This document shows, piece after piece, positions 1 through 10,114 of a DNA stretch of 31,811 nucleotides; the first letter of the stretch is position 1; each line of letters begins with the position of its first letter. Origin of the DNA: Nemertoderma westbladi (lineage: Eukaryota; Xenacoelomorpha; Nemertodermatida; Nemertodermatidae); NCBI GenBank assembly GCA_032718475.1, contig JAUCBJ010000908.1:1-31811 (forward strand), written 5' to 3'. The position numbers and the translations under genes were made by a program. A model generated the notes under the pieces. The model did no database searches. It worked only from the letters and a program-made list of their open reading frames with translations, and had not been told where the DNA came from.

Positions 1-260
1 ACAATAATTTACTCTGTAACTACCGCCATATCTGTAATAAAAACTTTGAAAATAGGAATTTCTAAAAAAAAAAGAAATTCAAAATTTAATTAAAACTGCC
101 GTTGTTGTTATATAATGCTGATTCCGTGGCACCCAACAAGTGCGGTACCGGTAGTTTAGAACCGGTAGCAACCGTCTGAAAAACCTTAGCAACACTCGGT
201 AACACCTTAGCAACCGCGGGTTACCCCTCAGTAATAACGATCCTTAGCAACGCGTCCCAG
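1..260 (-). other. 3' flank / presumed 3' UTR of the FERM-PDZ phosphatase
   Basis: This is the stretch immediately downstream of the phosphatase stop codon (TAG, plus-strand positions 261-263). I see no AATAAA poly(A) signal on the minus strand, so the transcript end may lie outside the window. It is marked by three copies of CCTTAGCAAC at 184-193, 205-214 and 242-251. There are further RGYAAC-type half-sites at 167-172 and 198-203, and GTTACC at 220-225. The first 120 bases are A/T-rich without recognisable structure. Confidence 0.5.
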
Positions 261-571
261 CTAGGTGAGGTAGTTGTCATGGCAACCGGGTGACCTGTAG
301 TCGTCGAGCGGTTTCACTATCCCGTCGTCGTAGACCCGCATAACGGCCTGACAGACGAACCGGAACTGGGCCGTTGTCTGTATCATCATGGCGCGTTGGT
401 CTCGCATTGTTTTTGTCAGTTCGAGAGGACGGACAACCTCCCCGGCCTCGATCAGACAGATGGCCGTCTCCATGAGTATCAGTACGCCGGTCCGGCCTAT
501 ACCGGCGCTGCAGTGGACCACAGTGGGTTCTGTCATTCCTTCTCGGGCCATTCGGACAGTCTGGACGAAAT
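261..571 (-). CDS. PTPN4: FERM-PDZ protein tyrosine phosphatase (PTPN3/PTPN4 type), last exon: catalytic P-loop and Q-loop
   Basis: This is the terminal coding exon, residues 808-910 of the assembled protein. It completes the classical PTP domain begun in the exon at 6825-9246. It encodes the signature HCSAGIGRTG, with nucleophile Cys828 and Arg834. It also encodes the MRDQRAMMIQT stretch and the Q-loop glutamines (about 872 and 876). Family knowledge: these cytoplasmic enzymes remove phosphate from tyrosine on membrane-associated substrates. The exon starts after the acceptor TCTACGTAG at 572. Its first two bases (AT) complete a GAT codon with the last G of the upstream exon, giving the family-typical SDFLDFV. 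The stop is TAG at 261-263. The protein ends about 12 residues after the conserved VKPL, which fits the family length. A weak donor-like AGGTCA shortly before the stop leaves a small chance of another C-terminal exon. Confidence 0.92.
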
Positions 572-735
572 CTACGTAGATAAACGGAGTGTAGAAGGTA
601 GGGGGAGGGGGTGGGGGGAAAGGGTGGGGGGGGGTGGAGGGGAGCTGTGAGGGATGGGGTGGTTGGGGGGAGGGGGTGGGGGTGGAAGGGGGGAGGGGGT
701 GGAAGGGGGGAGGGGGGCTGGGAGGGGAGATGATG
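572..735 (-). other. 3' splice site with very long polypyrimidine tract
   Basis: On the gene strand the acceptor AG is at 573-572, followed by ATTTCGTC. Upstream is a nearly uninterrupted C/T tract of about 135 nt, seen on the plus strand as GGGGGAGGG-type runs at 597-735. It starts about 25 nt from the AG. The tract is far longer than a usual vertebrate polypyrimidine tract. Its plus strand has many G runs of four or more, so it could form G-quadruplexes. The short proline-rich open frame over this interval on the minus strand is a product of the tract. Confidence 0.75.
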
Positions 736-1965
736 GGAGCGATGTTTTCACACTACCACACATTTTTGCACACGTTTTGGACCAAAATTTATGAAAAATC
801 GTTAACAATATTATGATTATCTATATACATAGTTGCATTTTCTGATGACATGGATCCAACGTAACTACGGCAGGACTATAATACAACATCGCAATTGATA
901 CATAAACAAAATGTCCCAGAAGGTTGAGTTTATGAATTTGAATAAATGGCCTCCAGAGAATAATATTATTATAATTCTTGCGATCTATGAAAGCAATCTA
1001 CATTGTTATCGAATACTTGCACAGTAAGCTATCTAGGTAACTCGTAGTAGGCTACTCTAAGTATTCGATTCGGTATTGAGGCTAATTTGAAGAATGCCCA
1101 CGATACATTATGAAGGTTGCGATTTCACGAAATACAATTCTAAATTGCATATAAAAATCGAATGGTTAACTCTATAATTCTGGCTCCGTACTGAAATAGA
1201 CGGTGAGTAGCACTAGTTGTGTTGGTCAACGACATCAGACAATGACAGTTTATTAACAGGTCATGTTTTTTTGTATTTCAAAATCACACGTATATTTTAA
1301 TTATGTTAACAATAAATAGAGAAAGTACCGTCAGGAGTAACAATATACATAATTACTGGGTGTAATAATTTCTGAGTATGGGCTTTCGGACTCATTGCGT
1401 GTTAGATTCAGTTAAACATACAGTTTATCTTTACAGTCCATTCATTAGTTTCACAGTCAAATCAAATTTCACACTGATTTTCACGGGCCTTTGAAAAAAA
1501 TCTTGGGGAAGGGGAGGGGGGCGAGGGAGTTGTGGGTGACGGGGGAGGAGAGGATGCAGGGAGGGGGCGGAATGGTCTGGGATAATGTGAATAGGTTGAG
1601 GAGTTGAACATAAAAGTAAATTTAAATATTAAGCGAGTTTAAAAGATAATTGTTCTCGGCGAAAACATATCAAAGTCGAGTTATATTGGTGTTATAAGGG
1701 TCTAAGCCACTATTTTATATAAAACAAATCTATGGCCATTTCGTGTATTAACTTATCACCTTCAGTGAAAAATAAACATTATAAAATAATTTACATATTA
1801 AAATTAATTAGTACGTCGACGGTTAGGATTAAGTATAATAGAAACTAAATTATCAGTTTACGCCATATTGTGGCTATGGCTTAGTTGATACAATGATGAA
1901 TTAAATAGGTATACCTTATCAGAAAAAAGTTGTCATTATCAGTGCAGACTTGGAGTTTCTAAAAG
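736..1965. other. Intronic AT-rich sequence, no gene seen
   Basis: This is A/T-rich intron sequence with stops in all frames. The only distinct feature is a G-rich patch at about 1505-1572 (GGGGAGGGGGGCGAGGG and similar). It resembles the patch beside the acceptor and has several runs of three or more G on the plus strand. I see no RNA gene or open frame of note. Confidence 0.6.
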
Positions 1966-3410
1966 CACAGCGTTCAAGAGGGAGGGATGTTTACCTCTCA
2001 GGTGGACATAGCTGATGCCTTCGATAATGTTGATTATGTACAACTGTACCGCAAGCTCGCTAGGCCTAGTTATCTCAACGCTCATGTCTGTCGTGTACTT
2101 CTTGGTATTATCATTTCCATACTGTGGTGTACCTCAAATTTGGAAATCTTATCGACTATCAAGGTATCAAGCAAGTCAAGGCAGTAAAACAGGGGTGATT
2201 ACCATCGCCAATTCTATGGATCCTGTATACAAGTGATGCATTGTCGAAGTTAAATAAAGAGGGGTATGGATTTAATCTAACTCTACTCTGGCTTGGTATT
2301 ACTTCTTACGCTGATGATTTTTGCTGTGTGCTGGAATAGCTTTGGGGGATGGAGGATATATTTGAGTGTTTGATTATCGAGCTGGAATGATCAACCTTGA
2401 AGTCGAAACTCCGTAAACCTGGTGGATTGTCCACCTCGGAGAGGAAAGTTCCCTATGCACAGTGCCTACATTTTTGACACTCAGTAAGAAGCTAGTACCA
2501 GCCAAAACACCCTTGGTATATCTCGGTTTCAACCTCTGGATTCCTAGAGTCAACTGTCTAAAGTAATGTATATAGCGAATTGCAATGATTTTGAATTTAT
2601 TCCATCAAAAAGCATGGACGTCCCGGTATTATACGAGTGATACAATTGGATATCTCGCGGGCTATAGCAGTGCCCAGCATCACATTCTGCGCGGTTCCTT
2701 GCAGGGTCAATGAGTAATGTAGAACTTAATCATCTTGATGTCTATTATCGAAAGGCTCTTCGTAGTTTAAGTTTACTATTTCTGGGACCCTACACTGGTA
2801 ACTCCATTCTATACGAGCTGTTGGGATATCGTCCGATTACCCTCGAGATCTTCCGGGAGTGTACATGAATAATTCTGAGAATCCATCAATGTCCCAACTT
2901 CATCTAGGCAAACCTCACTTTGATCCTGCCTGCGTCATAATATTCACCGGAGAGACGGGTATACCGGGCTTGGTTCCACCTTCGAAAAGTGTGGAGTTGG
3001 TAACTACGCTGTAATGAACTCACTTCTCACATGGAAATACAACACAAACTCAATATTAGGTCGACTGGACGTGGATCAGCTTTCCACTACTGACCAGATC
3101 AAATGTAATTTTATCCAGGACTGTTATCGATCATCCGGGCGATTCGCTGGAAAACATGAAAGCCTTCTGAACTTCTTCAACTTACCTGCGACTCTATCGT
3201 TTAAAATCGGTGCAGTTTTAACTTTTTATGGTGCTTTTAATTGGTTTTGCGGACCGTACCATAGAATGTTATATATTTATATCGGCGCAATTTTATGTTT
3301 ATGCACCTTTACCGGAAAATTTTTATCTAGATACTGCCTTGTACGGGTTTAATGAAATAAATAAATAATAAATAATTAAATATAATTAAAATAAAATAAA
3401 ATAAAGATTA
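1966..3410 (+). mobile_element. Degenerate non-LTR retrotransposon fragment (reverse transcriptase relic and 3' tail)
   Basis: The fragment is antisense to the host gene. Broken frames encode reverse-transcriptase motifs in the right order. Motif A appears as DIADAFDNVD near 2005-2035. The catalytic box appears as SYADDF near 2300-2325. A C-terminal YYRKALRSL...NSILYELLGYRP segment, typical of the region after the RT domain, is near 2735-2835. Several stops and frameshifts separate the pieces, so it is dead. A 112-aa frame at 3014-3352 continues in the same direction and I do not recognise it; it is probably the decayed C-terminus. The fragment ends in an A-rich AAATA-type tail (about 3350-3410), as expected for a LINE 3' end. 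No endonuclease is visible, so it is 5' truncated. It differs from the LINE at 11.3 and 18.6 kb. Confidence 0.75.
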
Positions 3411-3457
3411 AATCACACTGCTAGAATAAAGAACAGCAGATCTAGCAGCTGTTTGAG

Positions 3458-6400
3458 CGAGCCGTAATATTTGTGTGTGGGGCGAGCCGTAATATTAGTG
3501 TGTGGGCGAGCCGTAATATTAGTGTGTGGGCGAGCCGTAATATTAGTGTGTGGGGCGAGCCGTAATATTAGTGTGTGGGCGAGCCGTAATATTAGTGTGT
3601 GGGGCGAGCCGTAATATTAGTGTGTGGGCGAGCCGTAATATTAGTGTGTGGGGCGAGCCGTAATATTTGTGTGTGGGGCGAGCCGTAATATTAGTGTGTG
3701 GGGCCAGCCGTAATATTAGTGTGTGGGCGAGCCGTAATATTAGTGTGTGGGCGAGCCGTAATATTAGTGTGTGGGGCGAGCCGTAATATTAGTGTGTGGG
3801 CGAGCCGTAATATTAGTGTGTGGGGCGAGCCGTAATATTAGTGTGTGGGGCGAGCCGTAATATTTGTGTGTGGGGCGAGCCGTAATATTTGTGTGTGGGG
3901 CGAGCCGTAATATTTGTGTGTGGGGCGAGCCGTAATATTAGTGTGTGGGGCGAGCCGTAATATTAGTGTGTGGGGCGAGCCGTAATATTTGTGTGTGGGG
4001 CGAGCCGTAATATTTGTGTGTGGGGCAAGCCGTAATATTTGTGTGTGGGCGAGCCGTAATATTTGTGTGTGGGGCGAGCCGTAATATTTGTGTGTGGGCG
4101 AGCCGTAATATTTGTGTGTGGGGCGAGCCGTAATATTTGTGTGTGGGGCGAGCCGTAATATTTGTGTGTGGGGCGAGCCGTAATATTTGTGTGTGGGCGA
4201 GCCGTAATATTAGTGTGTGGGGCGAGCCGTAATATTTGTGTGTGGGGCGAGCCGTAATATTAGTGTGTGGGGCGAGCCGTAATATTTGTGTGTGGGGCGA
4301 GCCGTAATATTTGTGTGTGAGGCGAGCCGTAATATTTGTGTGTGGGCGAGCCGTAATATTTGTGTGTGGGGCGAGCCGTAATATTAGTGTGTGGGGCGAG
4401 CCGTAATATTTGTGTGTGGGGCGAGCCGTAATATTAGTGTGTGGGGTGAGCCGTAATATTTGTGTGAGGGACGAGCCATAATATTAGTGTGTGGGGCGAG
4501 CCGTAATATTTGTGTGTGGGGCGAGCCGTAATATTTGTGTGTGGGGCGAGCCGTAATATTTGTGTGTGGGGCGAGCCGTAATATTTGTGTGTGGGGCGAG
4601 CCTTAATATTAGTGTGTGGGGCGAGCCGTAATATTTGTGTGTGGGGCGAGCCGTAATATTTGTGTGTGGGGCGAGCCGTAATATTTGTGTGTGGGGCGAG
4701 CCGTAATATTTGTGTGTGGGGCGAGCCGTAATATTAGTGTGTGGGGCGAGCCGTAATATTTGTGTGTGGGCGAGCCGTAATATTAGTGTATGGGGCGAGC
4801 CGTAATATTTGTGTGTGGGGCAAGCCGTAATATTAGTGTGTGGGGCGAGCCGTAATATTTGTGTGTGGGGCGAGCCGTAATATTAGTGTGTGGGGCGAGC
4901 CGTAATATTTGTGTGTGGGGCGAGCCGTAATATTTGTGTGTGGGGCGAGCCGTAATATTAGTGTGTGGGCGAGCCGTAATATTTGTGTGTGGGGCGAGCC
5001 GTAATATTAGTGTGTGGGCGAGCCGTAATATTTGTGTGTGGGGCGAGCCGTAATATTAGTGTGTGGGGCGAGCCGTAATATTTGTGTGTGGGGCGAGCCG
5101 TAATATTTGTGTGTGGGGCGAGCCGTAATATTTGTGTGTGGGGCGAGCCGTAATATTAGTGTGTGGGCGAGCCGTAATATTTGTGTGTGGGGCGAGCCGT
5201 AATATTTGTGTGTGGGGCGAGCCGTAATATTTGTGTGTGGGGCGAGCCGTAATATTTGTGTGTGGGCAAGCCGTAATATTTGTGTGTGGGGCGAGCCGTA
5301 ATATTAGTGTGTGGGGCGAGCCGTAATATTTGTGTGTGGGGCGAGCCGTAATATTTGTGTGTGGGGCGAGCCGTAATATTTGTGTGTGGGGCGAGCCGTA
5401 ATATTTGTGTGTGGGGCGAGCCGTAATATTTGTGTGTGGGCGAGCCGTAATATTTGTGTGTGGGGCGAGCCGTAATATTAGTGTGTGGGGCGAGCCGTAA
5501 TATTTGTGTGTGGGCGAGCCGTAATATTAGTGTGTGGGGCGAGCCGTAATATTTGTGTGTGGGGCGAGCCGTAATATTAGTGTGTGGGCGAGCCGTAATA
5601 TTTGTGTGTGGGGCGAGCCGTAATATTAGTGTGTGGGCGAGCCGTAATATTTGTGTGTGGGGCGAGCCGTAATATTAGTGTGTGGGGCGAGCCGTAATAT
5701 TACTGTGTGGGGCGAGCCGTAATATTTGTGTGTGGGGCGAGCCGTAATATTTGTGTGTGGGGCGAGCCGTAATATTTGTGTGTGGGGCGAGCCGTAATAT
5801 TTGTGTGTGGGCGAGCCGTAATATTTGTGTGTGGGGCGAGCCGTAATATTAGTGTGTGGGGCGAGCCGTAATATTTGTGTGTGGGCGAGCCGTAATATTA
5901 GTGTGTGGGGCGAGCCGTAATATTTGTGTGTGGGGCGAGCCGTAATATTAGTGTGTGGGGCGAGCCGTAATATTTGTGTGTGGGGCGAGCCGTAATATTT
6001 GTGTGTGGGCGAGCCGTAATATTTGTGTGTGGGGCGAACCGTAACATTAGTGTGTGGGGCGAGCCGTAATATTTGTGTGTGGGGCGAGCCGTAATATTTG
6101 TGTGTGGGGCGAGCCGTAATATTTGTGTGTGGGGCGAGCCGTAATATTTGTGTGTGGGGCGAGCCGTAATATTTGTGTGTGGGGCGAGCCGTAATATTTG
6201 TGTGTGGGCGAGCCGTAATATTAGTGTGTGGGGCGAGCCGTAATATTTGTGTGTGGGGCGAGCCGTAATATTAGTGTGTGGGGCGAGCCGTAATATTTGT
6301 GTGTGGGGCGAGCCGTAATATTTGTGTGTGGGCGAGCCGTAATATTTGTGTGTGGGGCGAACCGTAATATTAGTGTGTGGGGCGAGCCGTAATATTTGTG

Positions 6401-6531
6401 TGTGGGGCGAGCCGTAATATTTGTGTGTGGTGCGAGCCGTAATATTTGTGTGTGGGGCGAGCCGTAATATTTGTGTGTGGGGCGAGCCGTAATATTTGTG
6501 TGTGGGCGAGCGGTAATATTTGTGGTGGTGG
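3458..6531. repeat. 24/25-bp intronic minisatellite, 124 units
   Basis: I read the array unit by unit. Each unit starts CGAGCCGTAATATT, then has one base that is A or T, then GTGTGT and three or four G. There are 123 regular units, of which 26 carry three G (24 bp) and the rest four G (25 bp), plus a degenerate last unit at 6507. These counts reproduce the observed span exactly (3458 to 6507 is 123 x 25 minus 26). At the A/T position 44 units carry A and 79 carry T. A dominates only the first 16 units. Rare point variants (CAAGCC, CGAACC, CCAGCC) mark individual units. The period is not a multiple of three and no frame stays open. It ends in a GTGGTGGTGGTG stretch. Confidence 0.97.
5862..6482. 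repeat. Recent multi-unit tandem duplication inside the minisatellite
   Basis: Units 98-110 (5862-6184) and 111-122 (6185-6482) share the same order of A/T and 3G/4G states. That includes the rare CGAACC variant in the eighth unit of each block. The second block lacks one T-type unit and has a private GGTG change. A second internal copy pair is units 77-85 (5342-5564) and 92-100 (5713-5935), nine units with the same code. These patterns show expansion by block duplication. Confidence 0.85.
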
Positions 6532-6824
6532 TGGTGTAGCAGCCGTTTCTTTACGGTACTAATTAATTTTAGGCCTAATATGTAAACAATATTTAATGTT
6601 TATTTATCACTGAAAACGTTTGATACACGAAATGGCCATGATAAAATGAATTTGTTTTATTTAGAATCGTGGCTGAGACCATTTTAAGATATAGGACTAC
6701 CGGTACTACCAATATAACTCGATTTTAATAAAAGTAAATCACATTGTAATACAACGTAGACCTAAACCAACTGTAATATATAAACTCCGAGTTTAAAAAA
6801 CTAAATAAACATAAAACAACTCAC
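6532..6824. other. Intron sequence between minisatellite and donor site
   Basis: This is A/T-rich unique-looking sequence with no open frame or repeat that I can recognise. It ends at the splice donor GTGAGT, read on the minus strand from 6824 downward. Confidence 0.6.
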
Positions 6825-9246
6825 CTAGAAAGTCTGACGGGTCGTCTGGAACGCCGTGGTCTGGCCAGGCGAGGTACTGAACGTGGGTAACGGTACGAAC
6901 AGACTCGCTGCGAATCGTCTCGTCGCCGTGGGGGGATAACTGAAACTCCCTGAAAGCGAAGGAGGCCGAGGCCTCCTCCTTGACGCAGACAACCCGCAGC
7001 CCCTCCTGCACCACAGCGCCCCCCAGCGGGGGCCAATACTGATGACACTTTACTCTACCCCGCTCCACCGTAGTCGTCAACATAATAACCAGAGTGGCGC
7101 GCTGCTCCCACACCATCCGCCAGAAGTGTCCCGAGGTACCCGGGAGCGGGCCCTGTGCCGCCACGTAGTGGTTGACTACCCCCGAACTCGGGATCTCCAT
7201 GGTCACGTAGTTAGCGTTGATGTAGTCGGTCTGGGGGGGTTGCGGGGGGCCCGCGGCGGGGGGCGAGGGGGCCCGGCGGGGGGAGGAGCCCCCGCTCGGG
7301 GGGGCCAGTATGACCCGCGTGCTGTCGTACGGGAGGATATCCCGGTAGCGGTTTCGAGGCGCGTTTTCAACGCGACGACTAATGTAGTTCGTCATCCCGG
7401 GACTCTTCCTGTACAGCTGATCGAACAGTTGCCACAACAACCCGGACGCGATATCCCCTCGCAACGTCTCCATACTGTCCTCTAACGTCTCTTTGAACCC
7501 GTTAACCTCAGCGACTTCCGGTTGGAACATAACGTCCGGCTCCTCGAGGAGTTCCTCGTCGTCGTCCTCTTCGTCTGCGACGTACACGTTGGGACGGACC
7601 GTCAGATACAACGGCTCGCCCCCGCCGCTGCGGCCCCGGATCGTCTCGATGACGTCATCGTGGTCCATCCGGGTCGCGTCGACCCCGTCGATCCGGAGGA
7701 CCTGGTCGCCCTCGTTGAGTCGCGGGATCGCGAGGTCCGCCGGCGCGCCGGGGACCACGCGGGACACGATGACCGGCGCGCCCTCCGGCGCGGTGCCCTG
7801 ATCCGCGCCGCCCTTCACGTTGAAGCCGAATCGCCCGCGGGCGTCCGGGCGAATCGCGACTACGACCAGCGAGGCGTCGTAGCTTCCCATCCCGTAGCCG
7901 TTGGGGAGGCAGACCTCCGAGGGCGTCTCCGTGAGCAACCCGCCGGCGCTCGAGGCTGCGTGCGCGCTGGGCGACGAGAGACGGGGCGTCGTCGCCGACT
8001 TGGTACGTCGCGTCGCGCTCCCCGGGGCCGAACGGCCGCCCCGGAACGCCGCGAACTCCGAGAGTTTATCGAGTCCGTCGTCGACGGAAGCACGTCGCTT
8101 CCCGTCGAAGTCCTCGCTAATGTAGAGGTCCTGCGTTGAGGAAGGGGCGACCCGTCGTACGAACCGCTTGGAGGGCGACGCGCGGTTGAAACTACGTGAA
8201 TGGACGAGCGGTCGGGACGACGAGATCGGTTCCGCGCTCGTCTGGTGCTGCGTCCTTCCGCTAAATCGAAACTTCGAACCCAAATGGAATAAATAATAAC
8301 GGGGCGAAGATTTCGGTTCGCGCAGACGGAAGAAGGTGTGGCACTCCACGCAGGACTTCCACAAGGTTTTACAGGCGCGGTAATTCGGGAGGGTAAAGTT
8401 CACTAAAACGTCTTGTTCATCGTAACTCCCTCGACGCAACTGGATAAAAAACTGGCGCCCTTTGAAGGAAATCTTAACGATTTTGGACCAGCTGAATAGA
8501 TTCCGCTTTGATTTATTTACGTAAACGGCGACTCCGTAGGCGGTGACACCGAGGTTTAGCGAGAGTCCATCGTCGTTGGCCGCTTCGTAGATTTCCACCC
8601 CGTAGAACTCGAGACGCCGAGCTCGGTCCAGGTAGGCGTACTCCGCCTCGGCGGGGGTCAACCCCGTGTGCAGTTTGTGTAGCTTTTGAATTTCCGAGTT
8701 GAGTTGTCTCGATGGCGAAGCTGAAAGTTTGAATTCCTTTGCGTAATCGTCGATGTGCTCGGACGAGTCGAAATCTCCGAGTTCCGACTGCACTGCGTAG
8801 GACCCTAAAACAGCAGCCGCGTTAAACGAAAGTGGAAGCTTCCCTGTAGAAATATCCAACTTAATTTGTAAGAAGAACAAGTATCTTGTGTACTCCTCGT
8901 GTAATTTAGATGGTTCCGAAACAAAAAATTTCACATGGAAATGAAATTGGAAGCTCGAATCGAAGCTTATAGGAACTTGTTTTCTTATTGATTTTGTGGC
9001 GTCCAGCCATCGCCATTGATCCGAAGTCGAATCGTGGAATTGCAACCCGAAATAGGAACGTTCCTGTAAGTCCAGGAACTCGACAACAAGATTAAGAAGT
9101 TCTACACCCCTAGCGCGTCTTTCTACCTGGAAGGAATGCACCGTCTCATCTAAAAATCGTACATCACATAATAGAGTCTTGTCGTGGGATTTTTCTCGCC
9201 CAAAATCCAAGGCCTGAATATTGTAGGCCTTCAACCTTCTACTCAT
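6825..9246 (-). CDS. PTPN4: FERM-PDZ protein tyrosine phosphatase (PTPN3/PTPN4 type), main exon: FERM, FA, PDZ and first part of PTP domain
   Basis: This exon encodes residues 1-807. The FERM domain (about 10-315) is recognised from YFGLQFHDS, KFFVSEP, EEYTRYLFFLQIK, SYAVQSELGDFD and LTPAEAEYAYLDRAR. The FERM-adjacent region ends near HTFFRLREP. A Ser/Arg-rich linker follows. The PDZ domain (about 460-553) has the carboxylate-binding loop RFGFNVKGG at 472-480. The PTP domain starts near 605, with NRYRDILPYD at 632-641, DYINANYV from 674, VKCHQYWPP, and the WPD loop with general acid Asp796. Family knowledge: FERM and PDZ bring the phosphatase to the cortex and to PDZ-ligand receptors. I start at ATG 9246 (MSRRLKAYNI) because family homology begins there. 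An in-frame ATG at 9339 would add a hydrophobic stretch and lies upstream of a good acceptor. Oddities are the lack of introns across FERM, PDZ and half of PTP, a 26-residue Pro/Ser/Ala loop (648-673) before DYINANYV, and a GC-rich 3' half (7100-8110). Confidence 0.93.
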
Positions 9247-9290
9247 GGCATCAGATAGTTTCTGCATCAAGGGAGAGTTATAGTGAATAA
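9247..9290 (-). other. Probable 5' UTR segment with 3' splice site
   Basis: Upstream of the chosen ATG the minus strand reads CTCTCCCTTGATGCAG followed by a 15-nt leader. AG at 9263-9262 preceded by a pyrimidine stretch is a plausible acceptor. The coding exon may therefore begin at 9261 and be preceded by a 5' UTR exon outside this window. If it is not used, transcription would start just upstream. I see no clear TATA box. Confidence 0.45.
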
Positions 9291-9640
9291 ACAATAAATA
9301 CAATAATGCAGTACAGTACCACTGCAGTACAGACAGCACTACAGTAGTAGATACATACGAATATCACCGGTACGGTAGTCGGTAAGTTAGTATTAGCCTA
9401 CTGAATACTGCAATTAAACTCAATTACAGTCGGGCACATGACATAAATTTAAATAAATTTAAATTTGGATATATGACAGTATGAATTGAAATTTGGATGT
9501 AACTTATTATTATCGCCACGACATGCTCAATTTCAGAATTTCATTTAGACATGCTTATAATTTATTCTGGAAGTAAATAATTAAATTTTTAAATAATTAA
9601 ATTTTATACTTTTGATCGTACGGTTTTAAACGAAAAACAT
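9291..9640. other. Upstream flank of the phosphatase gene, AT-rich, no gene seen
   Basis: The sequence is dominated by AAATTTAAAT-type words (9445-9620), with stops in all frames. Nothing coding or RNA-like is recognisable. Confidence 0.5.
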
Positions 9641-9960
9641 ACGCTAGCGAAGCGAGCAAAATTTTTTCATTAACAATGCAAAATGAAAAAGATACGCGAG
9701 CAAAACTCAAAGTGAGCGAAATTTAGACATTCGAGCAATTTGACAATGGAAAATAAGTGGCAAATTTTTTTTCTCACTTTGCATGCATGAAAACCGTTTT
9801 TACACCTCATCCCTGCATCCGCCTGTCCGCGCACTTTATGACTTTTGATATTTTGCACAGATTACTGCGCACTTTTGTTGTCTTTCACATAATTTCGCGC
9901 ACTTTTATTTTAATTCCGCGCGCTTTTACCGCGCACTATTTCAAATACGCGCACAACGCG
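9640..9960. repeat. Degenerate repeat block with GCGCACTTTT words; possible transposon relic
   Basis: The word GCGCACTTTT or a close variant recurs at about 9829, 9867, 9897, 9918, 9931 and 9949. The left part contains GCTAGCGAAGCGAGC and AAAATTTTTT. These resemble, in inverted form, sequence inside the MITE at 24887-25802 (GCTCGCTACGCTCGC beside a T tract). No termini or target duplication are visible, so a decayed relative of that MITE is only a possibility. The short open frames here have no recognisable product. Confidence 0.35.
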
Positions 9961-10114
9961 TTGCGATTTTTGCACTCATTTGCAGCCTGGGTGATACCTG
10001 GTACCACTTTCTTTGTTTAAATAAAGTAGGTGGTCGTGGCGTTGATGCCACTGAATTTTGTGGTTGTGGCGAGCTTGGTGGTGACATTGATGAGCTAGAT
10101 AGACTCAATGTTTT

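Larger units (their letters stand above)
572..6824 (-). other. Phase-1 intron of the phosphatase gene (6253 bp)
   Basis: The intron runs from donor CTAG|GTGAGTTG (first intron base at 6824) to acceptor TACGTAG| (last intron base at 572). Joining the exons restores the reading frame exactly and gives a 2733-nt coding sequence (910 codons plus stop). About half of the intron is the minisatellite at 3458-6531, and another 1.4 kb is a non-LTR retrotransposon relic in antisense orientation to the gene. Confidence 0.88.

Noticed and set aside
3458-6531. Intronic minisatellite as a telomere-like or coding repeat
   Set aside because: The unit does not match any telomere motif I know, and the 24/25-bp period keeps no frame open.
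6821-8139. Long open frames on the plus strand and in shifted minus frames opposite the phosphatase exon (for example 7522-8139 plus)
   Set aside because: They are chance frames created by GC-rich coding DNA. The in-frame strand carries the FERM, PDZ and PTP motifs and the other frames have none.
9247-9339. Upstream in-frame ATG at 9339 as the phosphatase start, adding a hydrophobic segment
   Set aside because: Family homology starts at the 9246 methionine, a plausible splice acceptor separates the two, and family members have no N-terminal membrane segment.
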